A model generated the notes under the pieces. That model worked only from the letters and a program-made list of their open reading frames with translations, had not been told where the DNA came from and did no database searches. 64,000 bases of DNA, from NCBI RefSeq assembly GCF_001647285.1, contig NZ_LRML01000016.1, positions 1 to 64,000 on the forward strand, in the 5' to 3' direction. Source of the DNA: Rufibacter roseus (GTDB taxonomy: Bacteria; Bacteroidota; Bacteroidia; Cytophagales; Hymenobacteraceae). The translations under genes were made by a program, and so were the position numbers. Of this stretch, positions 7,752 to 16,432 are shown piece after piece. How positions within the stretch are numbered: position 1 is the first letter of the stretch; each line of letters opens with the position of its first letter.

Positions 7752-7791
7752 CTGTTTTAGACCTATTTTCATAAAATCAGGGCAAAAACAG
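7752..7791. repeat. Dispersed CTGTTTTAG palindrome, degenerate copy
   Basis: CTGTTTTAGACCTATTTT is followed after two bases by AAAATCAGGGCAAAAACAG. It fits the family consensus (CTGTTTTAGGGCTGTTTT, 2-4 base loop, reverse complement) seen in the core genome, with mismatches in the right arm. It is the only copy in the first 20 kb. Confidence 0.5.
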
Positions 7792-7890
7792 TAGATAAAT
7801 GCAAAGCAACTTAACTTACTAATATCATCTAATGTGTACTCCTCACATATATGGTAGATTACTAACTCTCCTTTAAATTGAAGCCGAAGA

Positions 7891-7938
7891 ATTAACGTAA
7901 GCCGAGGCCTTCGCCGCCGTGAGTATGAATGCGCTGGT
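7891..7938 (+). repeat. Decayed attC-like core (site H)
   Basis: The sequence GCCGAGGCCTTCGCCGCCG matches the centre of site E, but the flanking arms no longer pair convincingly. It lies just before the start codon at 7953, the position expected of an attC site. Confidence 0.3.
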
Positions 7939-7952
7939 TTAAACTTTAAAAA

Positions 7953-8756
7953 ATGATGAGGCTATTAGTACTAATATTTATTTCTCTATTAAGCCATGAA
8001 GCAGAGATACCCAAGGTAAAGACCAGGGTAATAAAGAATTTTTTCGTGGAAAACGGGAAGAAGAACCTTACTGCTGTTACGAAAGAGAAATACAACAGAA
8101 ACGGGGATCTGGAGTATTATAGTATCTATAAATCCACTAATAAAAGATTTACGGAAGTATTCTTCATCAACAGCTACGACTCATTGAACAGAAGAATTAA
8201 CATCAAGGAATTTGCCGTTGAAAATAAAGATACCGTTAGGAAAACAAACAGAATAATTAAATATTACCCTAACCATACTGTAGAAAAAGTCTATGGCGGG
8301 AACGGCGAACTTCTGTCCAGAGTAGAAAAGCTATTCTCTGATTCCACCTCTCTACTGATCGCTAAAATCAGCTTTTCATTAGTACCTATAGAACCTTTCA
8401 ATTCAGAATGGATGGAAAGTGAAAAATACTACTATGATTCCTCCAGAAGGCTTATTAGAATTTCCCGAATACGTACATTAGGCGCAGACGGCAGAGAGCT
8501 GAAATACGAATACACCGACGAAGCGACAACCATCTGTAAGCAGTATAACAACAACGGAAAGCCGGAAGTAGTGACAACCACAGTAAAGGAACCCAGACAA
8601 AAATTAGAGTTAACCGAAGTCTATTCTGATACCGATACCACCAAAGCCGGAACCAGAACAACCTATAACGCCTACGGATTAATTGAATCTTCTCATAATT
8701 ACCCAGACCAGAACCAAGGTTTTCATGCAGAATATTCTTACCTATACTTTAAATAA
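7953..8756 (+). CDS. Exported YD/MORN-like repeat protein
   Basis: The 267-residue protein has a short N-terminal hydrophobic segment (MMRLLVLIFISLLS), then repeated units of the type Y-N-x-x-G-x-L-x-x-Y (EKYNRNGDLEYYSIYKS, YDSLNRRINIKE, YDSSRRLIRISR, YNAYGLIESSHNY). These resemble the YD or toxin_4-like repeats of RHS-related secreted Bacteroidota proteins. No enzymatic domain is visible. It probably sits on the cell surface or in the periplasm. It may be the last unit of the cassette array. Confidence 0.6.
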   Translation: MMRLLVLIFISLLSHEAEIPKVKTRVIKNFFVENGKKNLTAVTKEKYNRNGDLEYYSIYKSTNKRFTEVFFINSYDSLNRRINIKEFAVENKDTVRKTNRIIKYYPNHTVEKVYGGNGELLSRVEKLFSDSTSLLIAKISFSLVPIEPFNSEWMESEKYYYDSSRRLIRISRIRTLGADGRELKYEYTDEATTICKQYNNNGKPEVVTTTVKEPRQKLELTEVYSDTDTTKAGTRTTYNAYGLIESSHNYPDQNQGFHAEYSYLYFK

Positions 8757-8825
8757 GGTTTTTTATGGATATGAGGTTATATGCAGGCTTCAATGCTGAA
8801 ATCAACTACAGCAGAATCTAGATTT

Positions 8826-9035
8826 TCAGCCGGAATTGTCAGCTCCCGTTCTGAAGCTCCTCATCTTATCATCCACAAACCTGCTGTACCAATTCATTAT
8901 AGTAGGAACAATTACAATAGGCTTTAAGCACATGGGGGAATTCGGAAGGGTACTTTTCTCAAAGAACTTCCCCTTGTAGTTTGATAGTAGGTTCAATTTT
9001 TCCAGCGTTTGATACTGTAGGCGTGCAACAATAAT
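8826..9035 (-). pseudogene. Open fragment of unknown protein
   Basis: The minus strand is open for 69 codons without a start codon and reads like real protein (LQYQTLEKLNLLSNYKGKFF and, later, PIVIVPTIMNWYSRFVDDKM). The rest of 8757-9063 shows no other gene. It is probably a remnant of a lost gene; the family is not recognised. Confidence 0.3.
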
Positions 9036-9063
9036 CTAAACTACCACAGAGAAAAAAGACATT

Positions 9064-9435
9064 ATGAAATTAGGTGCATTTTCAATTAGTCTCAGTGTCA
9101 AGAATCTGGAGACATCACAGCAATTTTATGAGAACCTCGGATTCAAGGTTTCTGCTGGAAGTATGGAGCAGAATTACCTCATCATGAAAAATGGAAATGC
9201 TCTTGTGGGTCTGTTCCAGGGCATGTTTGAAGGAAACATTTTAACATTTAATCCAGGTTGGGATGAAAATGCCAAAAACACTGAAGAGTTTGATGATGTA
9301 AGAGATATTCAGCGGCAATTGAAAAAGAACGGAGTAGAATTATTGAGCGAAGCTGATATTGAAACCTCTGGACCTGACAGTTTCATGTTAACTGACCCAG
9401 ACGGAAATGTTATTTTAATTGACCAACATCGGTAA
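9064..9435 (+). CDS. VOC family (glyoxalase/bleomycin-resistance-like) protein
   Basis: The 123-residue protein has the paired beta-alpha-beta-beta-beta layout of the vicinal oxygen chelate family. It begins LGAFSISLSVKNLETSQQFYENLGF and ends FMLTDPDGNVILIDQH, the classic DPDGN end motif. The usual first metal-ligand His is replaced by Ser (SISLSV), so it may not be a metalloenzyme, as in many small VOC proteins annotated only by fold. The substrate cannot be told. It stands alone, with a spurious short frame overlapping its end. Confidence 0.85.
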   Translation: MKLGAFSISLSVKNLETSQQFYENLGFKVSAGSMEQNYLIMKNGNALVGLFQGMFEGNILTFNPGWDENAKNTEEFDDVRDIQRQLKKNGVELLSEADIETSGPDSFMLTDPDGNVILIDQHR

Positions 9436-9765
9436 GCATTACACAAACCAAACACCCTGCTGCCCCAACTATAATAATAGCAGTAACTTTAATTCCGGAG
9501 GTAAGTTGGCTAAGGGAGAAATTTACCTGTATAGCTTGTTGCTAAAAGGAAAGACTTTGTCAAAGCTTCACCTGTTTCAAATAGGAAAAGCAAAAGCTGG
9601 CAATACATTAGAAGTTTCCACAATTTCATTTATTCACAATATTTTATTAATTCAATCGCCCAACCACTAAATAGGATTCAACAGGCTTGACTCTTAATTA
9701 AACCACAAGTGAAAATATTAGTGTAAAATATTTTACTACCATTTTTCTGCTAAAATTTTATTCAA

Positions 9766-10116
9766 TCATTGTTTGTCTCCCTCGGATAACCCATTCGGCA
9801 TTTGGCTATCTCTCAACCTTACTACAAACGCATGGGTGTTACACCCCAATTCTATAAAATAAAATTTAGCTTTTCGCTGCATTGAAAAATGGTTTGAAGA
9901 CGAAGAAAAGACCATGTATGCGTAACGTGCAAGGGCTTCGTAGTTTCTCTTTCTGTAATAGTTTAATGCGTCTGCACTCATACTTTGAGCAATTTCAGCC
10001 ACACCATACCTTCTAAGTACACTTTCAGGAGGATGCCCTATCCTATCTTCTTCTTGCAATTGATTGGCAAAAGCATTCGCAGTATGCATGGTAGTTGTAT
10101 CGAGCTTGACCACCAC
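9766..10116 (-). CDS. Hypothetical protein, paralogue of a pseudogene at 16.4 kb
   Basis: This protein of 116 residues or more is of unknown family. The assigned start is a GTG at 10116. The same frame stays open upstream to about 10235 and reads plausibly (CDTCSKEELIKLNKAYIKVL) but lacks an ATG, so the gene may be 5'-truncated. A clear second copy of its middle (DRIGHPPESVLRRYGVAEIA) exists as a broken frame at 16433-16621. Duplicates in one island suggest segmental duplication and decay. Confidence 0.5.
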   Translation of the reverse strand: MVVKLDTTTMHTANAFANQLQEEDRIGHPPESVLRRYGVAEIAQSMSADALNYYRKRNYEALARYAYMVFSSSSNHFSMQRKAKFYFIELGCNTHAFVVRLRDSQMPNGLSEGDKQ

Positions 10117-10352
10117 ATCTACTCCTGCTTCTTTGCTCCTTTGCTCTTTCAGTACTTTAATGTACGCCTTATTGAGTTTAATTAGTTCTTCTTTGGAACA
10201 GGTATCGCATAAATTATCTTGGCTATTGATACCAATGTAAGAATTTTAAAGGGTAGAATACATTTAAACCTGACCATCTTTCAATTTCAAACTTTAGAAT
10301 TCAATTTGTTAATCGACATACAGATGGCACCCAATCAATAATTCCTATAAAT

Positions 10353-10380
10353 AAAAAAAGCCTCTTAAATGAGGGGCTTA
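10353..10380 (-). terminator. Rho-independent terminator of the GAF gene
   Basis: On the minus strand, AAGCCCCTC, a short loop and GAGGCTT are followed by a run of seven T. It lies 30 bases past the GAF gene's stop codon. Confidence 0.65.
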
Positions 10381-10410
10381 GTCTTTGAAGGATATACAAA
10401 TGCAAATAAT

Positions 10411-10971
10411 CTATTGGCCCCTAAGCTCTTTGTTCTCCAATTCAAGTTGGGTTATACGCTGGTAGCTTTTAGCCAAGGTTTTTCTGGCAGCCAGCCTTAT
10501 CTCTATTTCATCAACTACAATGGATGCCAGGTCTTCCAGCATCTGCATCTGCTCCCTGCTCAGGTAGCGTTGCTTTTTGTCTATGACACAGAAGGTTCCG
10601 AGATTATACCCCTCTTTTGTAGTAAGGGGCGCAGCAGCATAGAAGCGTAACCCGAACTCTCCGCAGACCAGTGGGTTCGTAAGGCAACGTGGGTCTTCTA
10701 TTGCGTTCTCCACGAGATAGACCTCGTTAGAAAGGATGGCTGAGGCACATAGCCCTGGCTCTCGGTCAATCTGCTCCACCCCATCAATCCCGAACTTTGA
10801 CTTGAACCATATCCTGTCATTGTCCACCAGACTGATGATGGCGATTGGCATGTTGAACATCTTGGAGGCCAATGCCGTGATGCGGTCAAACGCTCCGTCT
10901 GGAGGAGTGTCCAGTATTTCATACCGCCTAAGTGCGTCAAGCCTCTTTACCTCGTCTACTACCACTTTCAT
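10411..10971 (-). CDS. GAF domain protein
   Basis: A free-standing GAF sensor protein of about 186 residues. The start MKVVVDEVKRLDALRRYEIL is followed by DTPPDGAFDRITALASKMF and PIAIISLVDNDRIWFKSKFG, the hallmark beginning of a widespread GAF subfamily found beside histidine kinases. GTFCVIDKKQRYLS closes the GAF fold. A C-terminal coiled coil (about residues 150-186) may mediate dimerisation. ATG 10971 is preferred to the GTG at 10992. Ligand unknown. It probably serves the PAS kinases of the same island, since it has no output domain of its own. A decayed paralogue lies at 11441-11744. Confidence 0.85.
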   Translation of the reverse strand: MKVVVDEVKRLDALRRYEILDTPPDGAFDRITALASKMFNMPIAIISLVDNDRIWFKSKFGIDGVEQIDREPGLCASAILSNEVYLVENAIEDPRCLTNPLVCGEFGLRFYAAAPLTTKEGYNLGTFCVIDKKQRYLSREQMQMLEDLASIVVDEIEIRLAARKTLAKSYQRITQLELENKELRGQ

Positions 10972-10992
10972 AAAGTTACTATAAAAATTCAC

Positions 10993-11440
10993 AGGGCTTA
11001 GTAAAATTAACCTTTTTTACATAGAAAACCCATCTAAACTACAAATTTATCTCTTAGTAAAACTGCTATCTACAGTACAATGAGCAGACTTAAAGTAAAT
11101 TAATCTTTCTTTATTAGAAATGTGCCAATTAGGCCAGAAGTCATATCGGCAGTACAAATATAAATTTGCTTTTCAGTAATGGCAATAATGAGGTGAATCT
11201 GGCTAACTAATATTTCAACACCAATTTACCCATGATTTTAGAACCACCAGTTTTTACCTTAAATCGTCTCAAGCCAGAATCTCCAATAAATCTCCATGGG
11301 AGAGTGGCTTCGGGAAATAGGAAATAGAAGTAATTTCATCAAACCATTCCATTTTCAAATACCTAAACCTCCTGCCTGTTCAAAGTTTAGATAGCCTTGG
11401 TAAATTAGGTTGACAAGAATAAGTAGTATCTATATACCGT
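10993..11440. other. Gene-free stretch
   Basis: No open frame, palindrome or RNA-like structure stands out. It is probably the 5' regulatory region of the GAF gene plus debris upstream of the GAF pseudogene. Confidence 0.4.
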
Positions 11441-11744
11441 GTGAGGCTGGAAGGTTCAAGTCAAGTGAGCATAGGTGTTAGCCTGTGTTCACTTGACTTA
11501 CTTAGCTCTGACGTAACCGTATTCAAGGATGCCAGAGACAAACAGTGCCTTGTGACGAACCCTATGGTCACATGTGAACGGATTACAGTTTTACGGTGCC
11601 GCACCCTTGACCACGTCAAGAGGGTGCAACATCGGGGCTTTATGCATCGTGGATAAGGAACCGAGGGAGTTCACCGAATCAGACCAGAAGACGCTCGCAA
11701 GCCTCGCATCTTTCGTGATGGCAGAGATAGAGAATAATGCGTAG
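11441..11744 (+). pseudogene. GAF domain pseudogene
   Basis: Two frames joined by a shift reproduce the second half of the GAF gene at 10411. First comes LLSSDVTVFKDARDKQCLVT followed by NPMV; then, in another frame, FYGAAPLTTSRGCNIGALCI, VDKEPREFTESDQKTLASLA and a stop at 11742. The intact paralogue reads CLTNPLV and FYAAAPLTTKEGYNLGTFCV at the same places. The N-terminal half is missing. It is oriented opposite to the intact copy. Confidence 0.7.
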
Positions 11745-11762
11745 CTAGTCTTTCCTATACGG

Positions 11763-12188
11763 TTAATCTTCTATGGACAGAAGCCAAGCCTCCGCATCCG
11801 CCTCCTCCTTGAAAGTCCTTATCTCAAACTCTCCGTCAATCTTCTGAACCAGGGATTCTATGGTCATGGAGGCGTAGATGCTGGAAGGTACCACCTGAGC
11901 CAGAAAGCGGAGGCCGCCTTCTTTCATTTTGGGCGTCCACTCGTTCTGCGCCCAACCCAGAGCCATATCCCATGACCCTACCACCTCCTTGTTGCTGTTG
12001 AGCAGTTTGGCGTATGGCCTATCCGCCATCATCTCAAGGAATTTATAACCGCCCTCCATCACGGTCTCCACGGACTGCGCACCGAACCACCGTGCCTTTA
12101 CAATGTCTCCGCCATGCACCCTCTCAGCCTCGAAGAACACGTCTCCGAACACTTTCTTCAACTTAACCTTCTGTTCCATATTTGACAT
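11763..12188 (-). CDS. SpoIIAA/STAS-like hypothetical protein, paralogue 1
   Basis: The 141-residue soluble protein has features reminiscent of Bacteroidota SpoIIAA/STAS-like proteins (VFGDVFFEAERV at the start, then KARWFGAQSVETVMEGGYKF, AKLLNSNKEVVGSWDMALGW and the ending FKEEADAEAWLLSIED). The closing E-A-W-L-L helix is typical of that group. It is adjacent to a paralogue (12209-12622) in the same orientation with 20 bases between, so they probably form an operon made by tandem duplication. A role in the island's signalling chain is inference. Confidence 0.6.
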   Translation of the reverse strand: MSNMEQKVKLKKVFGDVFFEAERVHGGDIVKARWFGAQSVETVMEGGYKFLEMMADRPYAKLLNSNKEVVGSWDMALGWAQNEWTPKMKEGGLRFLAQVVPSSIYASMTIESLVQKIDGEFEIRTFKEEADAEAWLLSIED

Positions 12189-12208
12189 TCTTTATTGAGG
12201 CCAGACGT

Positions 12209-12622
12209 TTAATTGCTCGCTTGCTGCTGGAGGAGCCAAGCTTTGGCATCCACCATGTTTTGGAAAACCCTCACCTCGAAAGCCCTTATCGAAGAGAAAA
12301 AATCGGAGGCGGTGGCCTCAGCGAACGACTCAGGGGTGGTTATGAGTGCGAAATACTGAACCCCAGACTCAGCTGCCCTTGGACTCCATTCATTCACGAC
12401 CCAGTCAAGTGAGTGGTCCCACCCGCCTACCACATTACTGGTGTCGTTCAGCACGCATGAGTAACCAGATTCTTTCACGGCCTGTGTGTATGCCAATGCG
12501 CCAGACTTTATGTTGTCTTCCGTAAGATAGCCGAACCAGTCCGTATGGACCCACCTGTTCCTGTCGTCAACCGTGACGGTCAGAAATACCTTCCCGAAAA
12601 CGTTCTTGTAATCACGTGTCAT
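12209..12622 (-). CDS. SpoIIAA/STAS-like hypothetical protein, paralogue 2
   Basis: The 137-residue paralogue of the gene just downstream shares the framework VFGKVFLTVTV, WFGYLTEDNIKSGALAYTQA, VVGGWDHSLDWVVNEWSPRA and ends VFQNMVDAKAWLLQQQ. The conserved W-D-x-x-L-x-W-x-x-N-E-W-(S/T)-P stretch is the most striking shared motif and may mark the functional surface. The family assignment is by overall pattern only. It is upstream of, and probably cotranscribed with, its copy. Confidence 0.6.
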   Translation of the reverse strand: MTRDYKNVFGKVFLTVTVDDRNRWVHTDWFGYLTEDNIKSGALAYTQAVKESGYSCVLNDTSNVVGGWDHSLDWVVNEWSPRAAESGVQYFALITTPESFAEATASDFFSSIRAFEVRVFQNMVDAKAWLLQQQASN

Positions 12623-12719
12623 ACTATGGCTCTATGGCAGTTTGCTCCAAACGCAAATATAACCAGAGCCTGCTTACGGTATATAGCGTAATAGGGATAA
12701 AATAAACTACGAATAAGAT

Positions 12720-12821
12720 TTAAATCTTTAGTTTGGGCTTAGCCCCGTTGCCTCCTTCTTTGGAAATCTCCTGCTCGCTCTCTTTCACACCAAGGCAGTT
12801 ACCTATTGGTTTGAGGCGCAT
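12720..12821 (-). CDS. Possible 33-residue small protein
   Basis: A short minus-strand frame (MRLKPIGNCLGVKESEQEIS..., ending GAKPKLKI) has a biased, charged composition compatible with a small protein or the tail of a lost gene. It lies in the otherwise gene-free 12623-12976 stretch. No family is recognised. Confidence 0.2.
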   Translation of the reverse strand: MRLKPIGNCLGVKESEQEISKEGGNGAKPKLKI

Positions 12822-12976
12822 AAATGGGTGTTGGCCTTAGCGACACAACGGATGGAGAAGAAGCGAAATGTCTGGCTAATGCATACAGCATTCATATTGC
12901 CGAATGATAAAAACCGTATTTACCCGAGCAAAACAGGTATTTATGCCCTGTACGAAATTACTTTAAAGGCGTAAAA

Positions 12977-13177
12977 ATGGGCATGGCTTTCTTCTTTGAC
13001 TACATCAAGAGGTTGGAAATCTCACAGTTAAACAAAGACCAGGCGAAACAGTGTCTTTTCTATATCAACTGCTTTGGACTGGAAAATGACAGGATTAAGG
13101 ACGAATCATTTCCTATACGTGAGCAGGTTATAAAAAGACTCGAGCAACTCTACGAAGAAGACAACCAAACCCAATAA
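12977..13177 (+). CDS. Small hypothetical protein
   Basis: A 66-residue charged helical protein (FFDYIKRLEISQLNKDQAKQ near the start, VIKRLEQLYEEDNQTQ at the end). Composition and codon use look like a real gene. Starts at 12977 or at the second ATG, 12983, are equally possible. It is the only plus-strand gene amid minus-strand signalling genes. Function unknown. Confidence 0.45.
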   Translation: MGMAFFFDYIKRLEISQLNKDQAKQCLFYINCFGLENDRIKDESFPIREQVIKRLEQLYEEDNQTQ

Positions 13178-13384
13178 TGTCGGGCGGCCTTGTTTGGCTT
13201 AGTACTGAACCTACTTGGCGACATCTAAACCTTCAGTCACCAGTTCTACCAGGTTTCTCAAAGCGGTACGCCCTATTTTCCCTTCACTGCAACAAGCAAG
13301 GGTATAAGTAACGAATTGGTTGGGCAAGGTGGACTATACGACCTTGCATTTCCCGAAGCTTGAGATATAGAAGCAAACTCTAAC

Positions 13385-13783
13385 TTACGTAGGTTCACAT
13401 TCCAAGATTCTGATTAGGCATGGCTCAGTCAGGGGCTTTGCCAAGAAAGTCACCCCGAAATTCTCCAAATCCTTCACCATCACATTATAGGTTGTCTTAT
13501 TGCTATTGAGAACGACCTTGGTTTTAGTGAAGTCCACCATGCCCTGGCCAGCAAGCATCCTTGCAAATGTAAGGCCGTCCATTACTGGCATCTCAACGTC
13601 CGTGATGATGATATGGGGGAGGTTGTTGCTGAGCATGTCCATTTGCAGTAATCTCATTGCCTCCGCCCCGTTTGCAGCGGCCACAATTTCCGCTTCCCCG
13701 AGAAGTTTCTTAATCTTGCGCCTCATTATAAATAAATAGGTGCTGTCATCATCGACCAGCAGTATCCTTTTGGTAGCCGCCAT
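13385..13783 (-). CDS. Stand-alone response regulator receiver (CheY-like)
   Basis: The 132-residue single receiver domain has all the canonical residues: acidic triad D11-D12-D13 (LLVDDDSTYLF), phosphoacceptor D62 (IIITDVEMPVMDG), Ser93 (VVLNSNKTT) and Lys116 (FLAKPLTEP). There is no DNA-binding or enzymatic output domain, so it acts by protein contact. It lies 295 bases downstream of the PAS histidine kinase at 14078-15154 in the same orientation, and that kinase or its 17 kb paralogue is the likely partner. The pairing is inferred from position. Confidence 0.9.
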   Translation of the reverse strand: MAATKRILLVDDDSTYLFIMRRKIKKLLGEAEIVAAANGAEAMRLLQMDMLSNNLPHIIITDVEMPVMDGLTFARMLAGQGMVDFTKTKVVLNSNKTTYNVMVKDLENFGVTFLAKPLTEPCLIRILECEPT

Positions 13784-14077
13784 TCATTTCCCAAACAGAC
13801 CAAAGCTGTCTTTTCGATAAAACACATTTAATAGTATGGACAAGGTTCATGGATATACATTATGCCGCACACCATAAGTTCCTTTTTTTACTGTAGAAAC
13901 GCCTGAAGGTAGCTTGAAATGCTATAAACCCAAGGGTATGGAATTCATTTTGCACTTGCCAGCCCACACTGCGAATCCTGTCCAGCCGATTGTCTTATAC
14001 GGCTTTTATTTATTGGCAGCCACCCAATCTGGGCGGGTAGGCTCTAAGGGGGCCTGAAGAAATATCCGTATTAGCTA

Positions 14078-15154
14078 TTACCTGAAGTACACCCTGAAGG
14101 TGGAGCCTTCGCCCAACGTACTATCCACCTCAATCTTCCCACCCATTTCCTCGACCATGTTCTTGACTATGAAGAGGCCAACACCTCTCCCTTCCACATC
14201 TTCCCGAAGCCTGGTGTATCGGTTGAAAATCAATTCTATTTTGTCTTGCTCTATCCCAATTCCATTGTCGCTGACGGAAAGCATGGTGAAGCCTTCGGAT
14301 ATCTCCGTCTTGATGCGTATCAGCGGTGACCTGTCTGGCGATTTGTACTTGATGGCGTTACTGAGAAGGTTGAAGACAATGCTCCTGACGTTCTTCCTGG
14401 GAAGGTGTATCTCCGATTTGTTTATCTCGGTTCCGAACACTGCGCCAGAAGCATCTATTTTGTCCTTTAGGGCGAGCAGGGAATCCTCTATCAGATTCTC
14501 GAAATTCACCCGCTCAGAGGCGTTGTCGAAGTCTCGGTCGGTTTCCTCCACCTCAGTCAGTTCCGCTATGGTTTTATCGAGATACTCTACCGACTTTCCC
14601 AACAGAACCAGAACCTGCTCTTTATCTTCCTGACTGGTGGATTTTTCCGTCAGTATATTTATCAGGCTACCCATGTTGCTGAGTGGCCCCCTCAAATCAT
14701 GCGAGATGGTATACATGGCGTTACGATACCTCTTGTTAAGCTGCTCATACCCCTTCAGGGTCAGGATGCGGTCATTGATGTCTATGAAAGTGATAATGAC
14801 ACCGTTTGCCCTGTTCTCTTTTCTTATGATGTAGGGAAGGATGTTCATCTGGTACCACAGCTTGTCAGTGGTCTGAATCTCTTTTTCCAGACCAAGTTTG
14901 CTGTCAATCACCTCATGTATATTGTCTAAAATGGTGGGGAATCGGATGTTGTTTGCTACATCTTCTATATGCTTGCCGAGGTCACTGCTCGAGAGGCTGA
15001 ACTGCGTCATGGCCGCAGGCGTGAACTTGCGCAGTATCATGTCGGCATCCACGAAAAGTTGAGGTATGATGGTGTTATTGAAGTAGTTCTCTAACTCTTC
15101 GTTTAGCTCAATAAGCTTTTCAATTTCGTTATTTCTTCCAGATGCTGTACCCAT
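14078..15154 (-). CDS. Soluble PAS histidine kinase, paralogue 1
   Basis: The 358-residue cytoplasmic kinase lacks membrane segments. Residues about 25-130 form a PAS domain of the type found in CheB/CheR-associated kinases (NNTIIPQLFVDADMILRKFT, then WYQMNILPYIIRKENRANG). The H-box ISHDLRGPLSNM puts the phosphorylated His at residue 152. The ATPase has N-box LLSNAIKYK, G1 DNGIGI and G2 GRGVGLFIVKNMV. It probably phosphorylates the neighbouring single-domain receiver. A close paralogue lies 3 kb away at 17129; the PAS halves are nearly identical while the HisKA regions have diverged. Confidence 0.9.
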   Translation of the reverse strand: MGTASGRNNEIEKLIELNEELENYFNNTIIPQLFVDADMILRKFTPAAMTQFSLSSSDLGKHIEDVANNIRFPTILDNIHEVIDSKLGLEKEIQTTDKLWYQMNILPYIIRKENRANGVIITFIDINDRILTLKGYEQLNKRYRNAMYTISHDLRGPLSNMGSLINILTEKSTSQEDKEQVLVLLGKSVEYLDKTIAELTEVEETDRDFDNASERVNFENLIEDSLLALKDKIDASGAVFGTEINKSEIHLPRKNVRSIVFNLLSNAIKYKSPDRSPLIRIKTEISEGFTMLSVSDNGIGIEQDKIELIFNRYTRLREDVEGRGVGLFIVKNMVEEMGGKIEVDSTLGEGSTFRVYFR

Positions 15155-15800
15155 GAGCAGGATTCGTATAAATTAATTTTTTAAAGTTCATCAATTTTTA
15201 ACAATTGAATCCTACATATATCTAAAGGACTTTGTTCACCTATGCTTTTCTCAACAATGAAATAACTCATTTATGTGCAAAAATGAGCTTATATTTTAAG
15301 AAAAGAAGGGGTTTCTACCATGTAAAGGCAATCAAACAGTTTATGCTTCATTCATTAGACCGAATTACATTTATTGTCCTTGCTAAGCTAATTTGGCATT
15401 GCTACATTATTGAACCGTAACACAAGTACATGGATGCTATACCCCGACCATATGAAATACAAATTGGCATTCCTACCCCACCTGAAGTTTGACGGGTTCA
15501 GGTGAGGCAGGAATATACCATCAAAGCGTACCTTGAAAGTATTTCGTTATGCCTCCTAAGCGATAGTCTCACGTATCTGGTCACAGACATTGACATTCCT
15601 GAAACTCCAAATATATCAAGGACACCCTCAGGTGGAAACCAACCCTATAGTGATAGTTTATCTATATGTAGGCATGCATCCATGAGTAATGGCCTGTACC
15701 TTGGCTATTACATTTAATATTAATTTTTTTGTAAACTTGACTTAGATATGATTCCCTAAAGGCCAATCGATTTATGTTTGGATGCTTTCCGCACTTAAGA
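15155..15800. other. Gene-free stretch
   Basis: Only short frames without convincing protein character occur. A small hairpin (CACCTGAA at 15479-15486 with TTCAGGTG at 15498-15505) is visible. I see no gene or RNA. Confidence 0.4.
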
Positions 15801-16287
15801 TTATTTGCCTGACTTCAACCTTTTGATGTGAGCTTTCATTTCTGCAATTCCCTTTTCTTGTGCCTTAATTATTTCCTCTTTCATTTTCCTTACCTCTGGG
15901 TCTTTTATATCTGCCCTTTCACTTGCGAGAATAGCTATCGAATGGTGCGGAATCATAGCTTTCATGTACAGCACATCACCAATTGGGGTTTGAGTCCTTG
16001 CCAAAGCTAAAGCACCTATAAACAACAACAGACTACCCAGAACAATAGCTATGTTCTTGTTCTTGTACATGTCCTTCATGAAGAAAAACATTATCACTGC
16101 CATTGCGGCAATACCTAAGCAAGCCATGTAAAACCATGTGAGACTGAAGGAAACATGGTCTATCTCGTAAGTGTTAAGGTACATTGTTATTGTACATTGC
16201 GATAAAGGAGCAAAGTAACATCAATACGAATTTCGTGTAGTTACTCTTACCTCCTTTGTGATGAGCCATTCCGTAGTTATTCTCCAT
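15801..16287 (-). pseudogene. DUF305 membrane protein, frameshifted near the N terminus
   Basis: The main frame (15801-16184, 127 residues) starts MYLNTYEIDHVSFSLTWFY, has two membrane helices and a DUF305 domain with the metal-binding-like MIPHHSIAI motif. The natural N terminus lies upstream in another frame: ATG 16287 gives MENNYGMAHHKGGKSNYTKF and then VLMLLCSFIAMY. One extra A near 16193 breaks the join, which would otherwise read IAMYITMYLNTYE. The family protein is therefore interrupted by a single-base insertion or a sequencing error, unless translation restarts at 16184. DUF305 proteins are often near metal-resistance genes, but none is here. Confidence 0.7.
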
Positions 16288-16432
16288 TTCGTCTTTTATA
16301 AGGTTGTTGTGCTTATTTCACTTTCTATGCAGACAATTTCTGTATATACATAGACATACGATTATCTGTACTATTAGATAGTGCAACGTCTACTTTAATA
16401 GCAGGTCTAAGGAATAATCTTAAGAACATTAT

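Larger units (their letters stand above)
7629..7952. other. Intergenic end of the cassette array
   Basis: No gene is visible. The stretch contains a copy of the dispersed CTGTTTTAG palindrome (7752-7791) and a decayed attC-like core (7891-7938). Confidence 0.4.

Noticed and set aside
1-7950. CRISPR array
   Set aside because: The repeats flank genes of 400-2000 bases rather than 30-base spacers, and they are imperfect palindromes with variable arms.
9419-9670. 83-residue frame overlapping the end of the VOC gene
   Set aside because: It begins inside the VOC gene, has no protein-like pattern and ends in an A+T-rich spacer, so it is probably chance.
10369-10650. Plus-strand frame of 93 residues opposite the GAF gene
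   Set aside because: It lies antisense to the well-supported GAF gene and over its terminator; a shadow frame.
15232-15717. Two plus-strand frames of 62 and 71 residues
   Set aside because: Composition and start context are weak and there is no family signal; treated as gene-free.
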